Assembly (NCBI RefSeq): GCF_011075055.1
Contig: NC_058154.1
Coordinates: 5,381,501-5,445,500 of the forward strand
Source of the DNA: Mangifera indica
Taxonomy: Eukaryota; Streptophyta; Magnoliopsida; Sapindales; Anacardiaceae
Reading direction: 5' to 3'
DNA: 64,000 nucleotides
In this document: positions 35,401 to 47,400 of the stretch, piece after piece
Layout of the letters: each line of letters starts with the position of its first letter
Numbering within the stretch: the stretch's first letter is position 1
Position numbers and translations under genes: made by a program
The notes under the pieces: model-generated
The model's database searches: none
Told to the model about the DNA's origin: nothing
The model's input: the letters and a program-made list of their open reading frames with translations, nothing else

Positions 35401-38400
35401 GTTCCCGGAACAAGGTACCTGAAGGCAATTATCAAGTTGTTAATCCTTCTGAATCAAATCTGTCAACATTTAATTCAGAGGATGCAGATTCAGAAAATTC
35501 TTCCAAGTACAGTCAGGAAGATTTTGCATTATCAGTAAGTGGAATCAGTGCAACTACTAAAAGCCTTCTGGAAGCAGCACAGGACACGATACAAGAGCTT
35601 TGCACAGAGTCGAAAATGTGGAAGAGAAACGCACAGAAGTTGATGCTTGATTTAGATATACTTAGGAAAGAATTTTCTGATCAGTCCAAAAGCCAGGCAG
35701 GCCTGCAAATGGAGCTTTCAGCAGCATGCGCTGAACGTGATGGGTTTAAAAATGAAGTTGAGCAGCTGAAATTTTTGTTAGAGAAAATGGAGAAGGCAGC
35801 TGGTTTTGATAATTCAACATTTCAGGTTGAAAGTGTCACCCACTTTCAAAAAGAATTGGAAGATGAAATTAAGTTTCATAAAGAATCAACTGCTCATCTG
35901 GCTCTGCAGTTGAAGAGGAGTCAAGAATCAAATTTTGAACTTGTGGCTGTTCTACAGGAGTTAGAAGATACTATGGAAAAGCAGAAACTAGAAATGGAGA
36001 ATCTTTCATCGCTGCAATCAAAATTCAGCCATGCGGAAGAGTCTATTGATTCAAACATTGAAGAAAACAAAAGCACAATGCTCCAACTAAGGCAACTCCA
36101 GGAATCAGAAAGAAATTTGCAAGCTAAGGTACAGGTACAAGAGCAAGCGTTAGAGGAAAAAGGCCTTGGCATAGAGAAGCAAGAGATTTTCAGCAATCAA
36201 AGCCTCCTGCAAATTGAGACAGAATACAAGGCTAAGTTGTCAGCTAAAGATAATGAAATTACTAGTTTAAAAGCCAAGTTATCCGAGTTTCACAAGGAGA
36301 AAATTTCTGCAGAAATGGTGTCCATGAATGGAGGTGAAGCTAATCCGAGAGGAGAAATTGAAGACCTAACATCAAAACTGCAGGAGCTGGAGAAAGATTG
36401 CAATGAGCTGACAGATGAAAACCTTCGGCTTCTTTTCAAGCTTAAGGAAGTAAAGAACTCTTCCGGCGAGCAATTGGAAGATTATTCTTCCAATTTAAGG
36501 TCTGACGTGGGTCATCATGAATCCGAAGAGCATAATATTGAACAGAAGCTAAAAAAGAAAGAGCTCATGGAGATGAAAAGGCAATATAATGTTTCAGTGC
36601 AACAACTTGAGAGTTTGAAAAATGAACTGGAAGTCAAGGTAGCAGGGCGGGATGAGGAATTATGTCAAAAAAGGTCTGAAATAGAACAACTTCAAGATCA
36701 CTTGTGTAAAGAAGAGGAGATTAGAGATCTTTTGAATTGTCAAAAGGAATTGGAAGCTGAGGTTTCTAGCCTTCAACATGAAAAACTCCAGCTAGAGGAA
36801 AGCAACGCGATCATCTTGAGAGAAAGTGAAATTGCTACCAAGTGCATGAATGATTTGCGAAAAGATATAAGGTTGCTAAGCAGCAGTGTGGATTCCCATG
36901 TTTCAGCCAATAGAACACTTGAAAAGAAATCTTCAGAGCTAGAAAGTGAAAAGCAAAAACTGGAGGTCCAATTATCTGAAATAGAAAATGAAAATGCACA
37001 GTTATCAGCATGCGTTTCCAGCTTGGAGGCCCAACTAAGTTTACTGACCAATGAGAGGGAATCAAGACAACTAGAATTAAATAATTGCAATCATCTTGTT
37101 AAGAATCTCCAAGATGAGATCAAAAGATTGAGAAATGACATGGAGACCCAAGAAATGGATACGAAGAGAAAGCTGGAGGAGATGCATAATCAGTTGTCAG
37201 AAGCACAAGTAGAGATTGAGTGTCTGGGAAGAGAAAATTTGAAGTTACAATCAACTGCTAATAGTCTCATTAAGGAGTGCAGTTCTGTTCAGAAGTCAAA
37301 TGGAGAATTAAAGAAGCAAAAATTTGAATTGCAAAAGCATTGTACCAACTTGGAGGAAAAGCTAAGGGAGTCTAATGAAAACTTCCTTAATTGTTCCAGA
37401 AAAGTTGAAGGTTTAGAAGAAAATATTTCTTCCATGCTGGAAGATATTGCCTTGAAAGAGAAAAGCATTACTTTGCAGTTAGATGCACTTTTCGATGAAA
37501 ATGGAAAACTAAGGAAGAAACTTGCTGGGGCAGAAAGCTTGTTAGCGCAGATGCTTTTAGAGAAGTCGGTTGAAATTGATAATCTTCAACAGGAGATAGC
37601 AAACCTCAGTAAGCAACTCTCTGCAACACTTAATGAAAAAAACAGGATAGCTTCTGAAGCTGAGCATGAAGTTTCTGGTCTACATGTCAATAACACTAAA
37701 CTGGAGTGTGCTCTTCGAAATCTTCAATGTGAATTGACACGGGCGGAGAATGAGCTCAACAGTATTCAAATAGAAACTCAAGCAAAGGTTCAAGGCCTGA
37801 TTGGGGAGCTTGCTGCTTCCAAGCAAAACCAAGACATGTTGACGGCTAAACATGAAAGGTTGTTGAAGCAGTTGGAGATATACAAATCGAATGAAGAAAA
37901 ACTTAAGATCAGCTTGAATGATCTTGAACTAAAGCTTACAGTATCAGAATATGAGTGGCAAAAACTCAGGGAAGAGTCTACCGGTATGAAAGTTCAGTTG
38001 TTGAGAATAGAGCATCTTGAACAAGAAGTTTTATCACAAAAGAATGAGCTCAATGCAATCAAATCAGAGAAAGAGGAATTGAAAACTTCATTGCATCACA
38101 AGTATAAGGAGTGTGAGGATATGAAAGTGCAAAAGGATTCATATTTGGAGAAGATATCTACTTTGCAGGAGGATGTGTCTAAACTAGAGGACTGCGAACG
38201 TCATTCTGTTGCCTCGAAAGAAAAGCTTCAGCAGATTGAGGACGACTTGATGGAAAGGGTGGAATTAAGTGTACAGTATACAGAGCTTAAAAATGAGCTC
38301 TCCGTGATAAAAAAGGCTAACAGCCAACTTCGGTGGAAGATCCAACTACTTGAGGAAGAGAAAGATAAGTTTCTAAAGAAATCTCAAGCACTTGACGAAG

Positions 38401-41400
38401 AATTGAAGTTGATGAAAGAAGAAAGACACAATAAGAGGGAGTCCAGCAGCACAAATTCTAATAGATGCCAACATCAAAAGGAGGTAACATTTAAGCTCCC
38501 ATTTTACATATACATGTAATGATAACATTTTATTGCAGAATATATCCTTTTCCCGTTTCTCGTGAATTTTTTATAACTAATTGATGCTTCTGTCACTGGC
38601 TCTCTATTGATACAGGGAGATAATGGATACACAGTTCACCATAAGAGTTCTACTACTGACGCTCCAGTCTCAAAGATTCAGTTGCTTGAAGCTGAACTAG
38701 CCGAAACTAAGGAAGCCAATAGCATGTACAAACCACAGATTAAGAGGTGAGTTCCAGGAATCTAGTACGGCTTCTTTAAAAACAAATTGTGTGCATAGCA
38801 TACTCCTATGGCTGCATTAATATGAGCATTATTAATTGATGGTAATCAATTTTTTAACAATCTGAAGGAAAAAGAAGGATTTTCAGGATTGCGATGCTTG
38901 AGTCTTATTATATTACCTTTTGTTATTTGATCAACTAGGAAATGTATTTATCAACTACAACTGGTTTCCGTAGAAACCACTAGAAATAGAGTAAAATGCA
39001 GTAAACCGTAGCATATCAGAAGATATTTAAACTGTAAATAGAAAATAGTAGCAAAACGACACCATTAATCATCATGTTAACTTTAAGAATAGATTTATAT
39101 CAAATATTTATTTAATATTTGCGCAAGAAACAATAAGATTAACCAAGATCAAGCAAACACACAAGAACATAACGAAATTGAAATAGAGAGCCACTTGGTT
39201 TGAGTTTCAAAAACTAAAACCCTATATCTGAGGCAAAGACAAGATTCTAATCGAATCCACTATAAAATGTAAGAAATTATAGCTTACAATATCAAATCTT
39301 CAATTTAAGTACACAAACACAAATCTATTGTGAAACCAAGTTCTAAAACAAGCCTAATACACAAACTCTCTCACTTGATCGAAGAAATTTAGAAGATTTC
39401 TCTTCGGCATCAAAACCCTAGCAGAGTGTTTGAGAGAGGAACAAAGGATCAAAAAAAAAAAAAAGAGAAGGAATTCTAGAGAATTCCACTGACCTAAGGT
39501 TTAAATACTTAGGTCAAATTGTGCTTGAAATGACTAAACTAACTCTCAAAATAAAATGACACTCGAACCCTCTCATAATTACAAAATTACCCTCAACCAA
39601 AGTTTAAAACACATTTAACACAACTCCACCTTAGCTTAAGTTGGTGGCGTGGTTCAACTAGAGACAAACTCTCCAAAAACACAACATATCATATTGGACA
39701 AATCTTAAGTAAGCTTAAGGCTTCCTTAAACTTACTTACAGGCACTGTTTTGGTTAAGATGTCAACTAGATTGACATCAGACCATACTTTCTCAACTGCT
39801 ACTTACTTATTAGATAGTACATCCCTAATAAAGTGTAGTTTAACATCAATGTGTTTTGTTTTTTCATATAATGCATTGTTTTTGGACAGATGAATTGCAC
39901 TTTAAAAGTTATTGCAAACTATTGGAATGCCTGAACTCAGACCAAGCTCAGATGTAATTCCCTTCAGCCATAAAACTTCTTTCACAGCTTTAGTCAGTAC
40001 AATGTATTCTACCTCAATGGTTGATAAAGCCACAAAGTGTTATAAGCTGCACTTCTAGCTCACAATGTTCACACCAAATGTGAAAACATATCCAGTCAAG
40101 GATCTTCTCTTGTCTAAGTTAGCTACAAAATCTAAGTCATAGAACACTTTTACCATAAATTGATTAGTAGCATTAGTAGTGTAAAACTGACCATAATCAA
40201 TAGAACCTTTAAGGTATTTCAACAACCATTTTGTTGCATACAAATGCTTTTTACATGGATTACTCATGAATCTACTAATTAAGCTAATAGCATATGTAAT
40301 ATTAGGTCTTGCTCCTATCATAGAATACATTAAACTACCTACAATATTAGAATAAGGAAACTTATTCATAAATTTAGATTCAGTTATAGATAGTTCAATA
40401 ATATATTTCAATTTAATAAAGTGAGCACCCATAGGGACATTTACTGGTTTAGCATCAGACATATTATACAATTCTAAAACTTTCTTAATATAACCAGATT
40501 TTGATATAATAAAAGTACCTTTAGGTTTGTTTCTTTTAATATCCATCCCAAAAAATCTCCTTTGCAAGGCCTAAATCTTTCATTTTCGATTTAGTTTTCA
40601 ACATATGTTTCAAGTTATTTAATGCAATCACATCTTTAGAGGCTAAAAGCATGCAATTAACATATATTAGAAGATAAACAAAGTTTTCATTTTCAAACTT
40701 CATAAAATAAACACAATGGTCATAATTGCATCTAGAAAACCCAATAAAGGGAACAAAATCATCAAACGTTTTATACCACAATTTAGGGAATTGTTTTAGT
40801 ACATACAGTGACTTATGTAGAAGACAAACCTTATTTTTCAATTCCAAGTTTAACAAATCTGTTAGGCTGTTCCATGAAGATCTGTTCTTCAAGTTTTCCA
40901 TGCAATAATGCAGTTGTGATATCCATATGTTCTAATTTCAAATCAAGTAGAACAACAACAGATAACGTAACCCTAATTGATGATAATCAATTCATTCTCT
41001 TTGAGAGAAGCCTTTTACCACTACCCTAGCCTTAAATCTAGGTTTCTCTATTCTAGGTATCCCAAGTTTTCATTTAAAAACTCATTTACATCCAATGACT
41101 TTCTTGTTCTTTGGTCTACTATTATTGACCAAGTTTTGTTTTTCAACAAAGAAAGCATTTCATTTTTCATGGCCTTTAACCATTCAGAGTTGTATTTATT
41201 TTTACAAGGTTGCTTATAATTCAAAGGTTCATTCATCTCAGTTACATCATCTATATGGAAAAGCATAGAACATGAGATCAACTTGAGCATATCTTGTTGG
41301 TAGCCTAATTTCTCTTCTTACTCTATTTTTAGCAAGTTGATAACTAGATAAATTTAAACGCTCATCATCCTGAGGATTTTCAACTTGACTCTATAGTGGC

Positions 41401-44400
41401 AGTTGTTGATTCAAGCCTAAGATTTCATACTTTGGAGCATATGATCATATGACTTTAGGTCACTAGACCGTCTCATGTAAGGATCGATATGGTTTGACAC
41501 TGTCCAATGTACCTTCGTAACTAGGGTATTATAAAAGTAGTGTACGACCATGTCATGAGATATATGGAGGTTATGGTTGATCAATAAAGAATTTGTTACT
41601 TTGAGCATAGGAGTAGATATCTCACATAAGAATATTGAATGATATTCATGACTACTTGAATCTGTGGCCATAATGGGATAAGGTTATAGCCTAATCCATA
41701 TAAGTCATTAATGTGTATCAGTTCATATCGGAAACTACTGAGATAGACACATTTCTATGTCTCAGCCTTGAGAGATATTGGTTGATGAAAGGATTGAATT
41801 GCATGTAACTATGATGTTGTAATAGCTTAAAAGACGCCCATTGACATTCTATCATTTAGATGGTTATGATGTTTTGCTATAGGCCAATTTTAGTTTGTGT
41901 TTGAATTTGACCTAAATTTAAACACTATTAGTTTGATAGAGAGCTTATGGGGTCATACACATATAGGGGTTGATTTGAACCTAAAGGCAAAAATCGTTTG
42001 ATGATATTGCTAGTGTTTAAGGAGAGAGAAAATTTGATTGACTATGTTTTGACCAAGTTTGACTTGGTATGTATAGTGTCATTTGGCACTATACAAAATT
42101 AACATGCATGGCATGGTTGGACAAGCCTTTTCTAGCCATGTAAGGCCTGATTCATGCCAAGTAGTACACTTTAGTGTCCACCTGTGCATGGTTTAAAATG
42201 TGTAAAGTGGCACACAAGTGTACCACCCATGCACGTGTTGATAGAGACATTGTTGGATTAAATTCCAACGAGACATGGATTTTTGCGCATATATAAATAA
42301 TAATAAAAGTGATTTAATTATAATATAAAAAAATAATACACATATAGATTCAGAGAACCTTAGCCTTTTGGTTTTCTAAAATTCTTCTCTTCTCGTGAAC
42401 ACATTCTTATCCAGTACAAAAGCACTAACAGTCTTCTTCTTAGAGAACCTCTCGTGTTTGTGCTCTGTGTGGATACTAGGGTGCCATCTTACGAGGGTTG
42501 GATAGTGTTCATTTCTTTGTCATGTGAAGACTTAAAAGAACCACCAACGCAGTTATAAACTCTAAAACACCCTATGACTGTTTTGAATGTCCATGTTAAA
42601 TATGTTTTAAAGTGGGTATCCTGATTAGGGTTTTAGGATTGTATGATTTTATAAATTTTTAATTTCATTGTGTTACCTGTTAACGACACCCTAAAACTTT
42701 ACATCCTCCAACTTCGTAACCTTAATCTTTAGCACATTACTCAAGTCACTTATATATTAAATAACAACAATACGTGGAACATATTATGGATTCGTTCCAT
42801 GCTCGCTGCTAACAAAAGTTGGTAGGCTACATGCTTCAAAATCTCAAAAGGTCCTACAAACCTTGAAGCAAGTTTGCCTTTTCGTTTGAATCTTATGACA
42901 TGACGGTAGAGGGCTACTTTTATAATGACTATATACCCATATCAAACTTTAGGTCTTGTCTCCTATGATTCGTATAACTTTCTGACAATATTAGGCCTGT
43001 TTCATCCACTCTCTAATCAATTTTACATCCTTAATCATTTTCTAGGTCAATTTTTTATCCTAAAGCAACTTCAAATGCATTTCGCTTACCTATTTCATCC
43101 TAATAGAGTGGTGATTTTTACTTTCTCTCATAAAATGCCTCATACGGAGTTATCCAGATGGTTGCCCAATACTTGTTATTATATGTGAACTCTATCAAAG
43201 GCAACACAACAATCCAACTCGTTCCTTGGTTCATGTAACATGTTTTCAACATGTCCCCAATCACCTAGTTTACCCTTTCAGTCTACTTATCTATTTAAGA
43301 GTGATAGGCGATATTGAAAGCTAATCTAGTACCCATAGATCTCTATAGGCTATGCCAGAATTTTACAACAAATCACATGTCTCTATCTGACATGATAGTC
43401 ATGGGCACGCCATAGAGTTTCAAAATTTCCCTAATATAGAACTGTTCTAATTAATTAGCCAATTGATCCACAATGCATTGAATCCATCGTTGACTCTTGG
43501 TAATCAAACTATAAAATCCATTGAGATGTGCTCCCATTTTCACTCAAGAATACTCAAAGGTTGCACTAATCTGAATTGTCTCTAATGCTCAATCTTAACC
43601 TTCTGACACATTAAACACTTAATAACAAAATTGATAACACTTTTTTTCATACTGGAACACCAAAATGACCTCTTCGGGTCTTGATACAAATTTACACTCC
43701 CAATGTGAGTAGTGCAATGGGAATTATGTAATCTGTGAAGATTTCACGCCTCAAATTATCATTACTAGGTACACACATCGGATCATGAAACCTCGACACA
43801 TTATCAACCATAAAAAACTAAGTCTCTGCACCTTACCTTGTTTGAACACATTACGTATCTAACAATTACACCATTCCAATCTCATTAAGATAGGTCGATT
43901 AAATTTTTAATCCAACCATAAGTCCAATAATCAATTTAATCTATTCCCTCACCAAATCCTGCTATAATTCCCTACAAATAGTGATATAAGATAAGTCAAC
44001 TTTTCTACTCAGTGCGTCAATTACTACATTAGCTCGAGTGGTATCTGATGTCACAGTTATAATCTTTAACCAGTTCAAACTACTTCAATTGCCTCATATT
44101 AAGCTTTTTCTAGGTGAAGAAATATTTCAAGCTTTTATGGTACATGCACATATTACACTTTACGCTGTATAAATAATATCACCATATTTTTAAAGCAAAC
44201 ACAACTATGGCTAACTCCAGATCATGGGTAGGGCACTAGTTCTTATCCTCCCTAAGTTGTCAAGAGGCATAAGCAATCACTCAACCTGTTTGCATCAAAA
44301 CAACTCCAAGGTCTTAATAAGAAACATCTGTGTATATATCATACTTTTCACCCTTGGTTGGCAATACCAAAATTAGTGTAAAAGTTAACCTTTATTTCAA

Positions 44401-47400
44401 CTCCATGAAACCTTTTGCACATACATTGGACCATATGAAAGGAACATTTTTCTTGGTCAACTCTATTAATCTTCTACAATATCCAACCAAACATAGGAAA
44501 CTCTAAACCTTTTTTATTGTCTTAGGTCTCTATTAATCAAGTACAACTTCAAATTTATTTAGGTCTACCAAGATTCCATTAGCCAATACCATATTACCCA
44601 TGAATGCTTCTCTATCCAACTACAACTCACACTTGGAGAATTTGGCATAACTATTTTTTAGACAATCTCTACAACACAAACCTTAGATACTGCTCATGCT
44701 CCTTATGAGTTTGGAGTACACCAAGATATCATCAATAAACACCCTAATGAATCTATCAAGAGAATCCTAGAACACCCTATTTATTAGATCTATGAAGACT
44801 ACTAGTGCATTGGTTAATCATAAAGCATCATCACAAACTCATAATATCTATATCTAATCTAAAATACAGTCTTCGAAATGTCTCTCCTAGTCATCCTAAC
44901 TTGGTGATACCTTGATCTCAATTTAATCTTTGAAAATATGGTAGCACCTTTTATCTAATCAAACAAGTCATCAACTCATGGCAAAGATACTTATTCTTGA
45001 TAGTTATCTTATTCAACTTCTTATAATCAATGCATATATGCATCAACCCATCATTCGTTTTCACAAAGAAGATCGATGTACCCCATGATAAATGACTTGC
45101 TTGATGAACCCTATATCTAGAAGTTTTTTCTATTGATTCTTTAATTCTTGAAGCTCGGTTGAGGCCATTTTGTACAAAGCTTTAGAGATAGACACTGTCC
45201 TTGGAACTAACTTAATACTAAACTCTATCTCTATATCTAATGCCAACCCTGATAGCTCATTAAGAGACACATCTTGGAATTCACACACTATCAAAGTGGA
45301 TTGTAAACTTAAGATCGAACTCATATCCTTACCCACAACATGTACCAAATAACATGTACAACCTTTATTTAATAGTTTTTTAGCTTTAATATTGTTAATC
45401 ATAAAACTTATCACACGACCCTTATTGAATGTGAACTTTTTACCATCATCTAGGTGGAATTTGACTTTCTTCTTTTGGTAGTCAATCTCAGCTCCATAAT
45501 GACTTAAGAAATCCATACCCAAGATCACATCAAAATCAGGCATGTTACTGTTTGACCCAGTAACATCTAATCACTAGTAATTTTATTCCTATCAGGCAAT
45601 TCAATGCACACACTATCTACTGGTGTAGGCTTTAATCCTAGCCTTTCAATAATACTCTGTGCAATAAAGCTATGAATGGCACCAAAATCAATTAGTACAT
45701 ATAAATAATAACAATAGAAAGTCAACTAACCTGTCACAGTAAATAGGTTGGTCTGCATCTATGCCTAAGTGTTATAAATACTCTAGCCTGATTTTTCTTA
45801 ATAGTTTACTTAATAGGGGCTAGTATCACAACAGTGCACTCTCAAGTGAAATGACCAACTATTTACATATGTTGCACAATCTCTACCCTGTATAGTTACT
45901 AATGTGTCTGCACCCATGCATATGGAAAGAAGAAGGAGATCATCATGCCTCGATAGGTCCTCTTATCATGGCCTCTTATCTCGTCTTGGTCTTTTATTTT
46001 TTCAATTTTTTTTGGACCCTCTCTATTGTAAACTCTTCTTGCCTCTAAAGTCCTAATACTACCCTTACAGTTGTCATCTGATACTGCATGCTCATATCTT
46101 AGGACTAGGGCTATATATCTAGGTTGCTCTAGTATACCTATCTTTCTAGCCATCCTTAGCCTTATAGCCTCTGACCTCTAGACCTTACCAACTGCCTCTG
46201 TGTAGGTCTTGGGAAGGTTATCCCCTGTTAGTTTTTTTTTTCATGGTATAACAATTAATCCTACATATTAATCTAGAGTATGAAAATCATATTAATCTGA
46301 AAGCCTTCACATGCCATTTAAACACACAATACCAAATATTATCTCAATAACATGCCATGACACATATACAAGATTACTAGGTTCACTTATCCATCACAAT
46401 TATACTATCAATTTATTTAAAGTTAATCACTATCAATCCATATTTATTTAGCATGATTGTAACAACAATTTATTCATACAGATCAACATATATATCATGG
46501 TACAAAATTATGATGAATAAAAGAGATCATCTACTTACTCTCTGTAGTCAAGCGATGAACCTTTATATGGCAAGAATGTTCTTAAATAGTCCTCCAATAA
46601 CTTCCCTTTGGCTAGGTCGACACTTGGCTCTTCCCCACACTTTTAACTTCTCTGAAAATATGAGTAAATGTTAGCTAAAATGAGTCTAGATTTGTTTTTA
46701 TTTTTGTTGTAATTAGCAATTCACAGGCATGTATTTTTCAAACACAATTATGTATATTGTTACACAAAAATGGCAATTTTTGAAATCCCCATGAAACAGT
46801 TCTTTGTCCAAAATTTAAACGTGCTGATGATGCATGGGCATATACTATTCATACATGACCATGCGTGTCTTCCATACTTAGCTAAATTATTCAGATCGTT
46901 TGAAAAAAAAAAGACCATTTTACCTTTTACCATAGCACACACAAGTTTGTGGCAACCCCACATGATAGTGTGCCACGGTTTCCAACATACTATAATATTT
47001 AAAGACAATTAATTACACACAAGGCCAAAAGACAAAAATTCCTTAAACATACTTATGGGTGCTACACTTTACCATATTTTATAGTTGTTTTAACATCTTT
47101 AAAAGATTTTAGTAAAGAGTTTAAAATTATAATTGCTTGATTCTCTTAAGATATTTTCTCATCTATACTATTTTGATCAATAACAATCTTATTAAATTCT
47201 TCAAGGTTATCATCTAAAGACTTAAGAGAATCCATGTTAAAGCCAAATAGTTGTTCTTTCAAGTAGATTTTGTTAGTCAAAGATTTTGTCATATACAAAG
47301 ATTCTAGTTTAAACTATAATTTAGTAGCAGTATTAGTATTATCAACTTTTCTTAAAACACAATCAATTAAATGCAATATAAATAAACTATAGGCAAATTC

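Noticed and set aside
35921..37090. Minus-strand open frames opposite the coiled-coil exon
   Set aside because: They overlap strong + strand coding sequence and have Ser/Leu/Phe/Cys-rich composition expected from the complement of Glu/Lys-rich codons.
40726..41219. Plus-strand open frames at 40726-40908, 40808-41029 and 40977-41219
   Set aside because: They are complements of the minus-strand copia reverse transcriptase.
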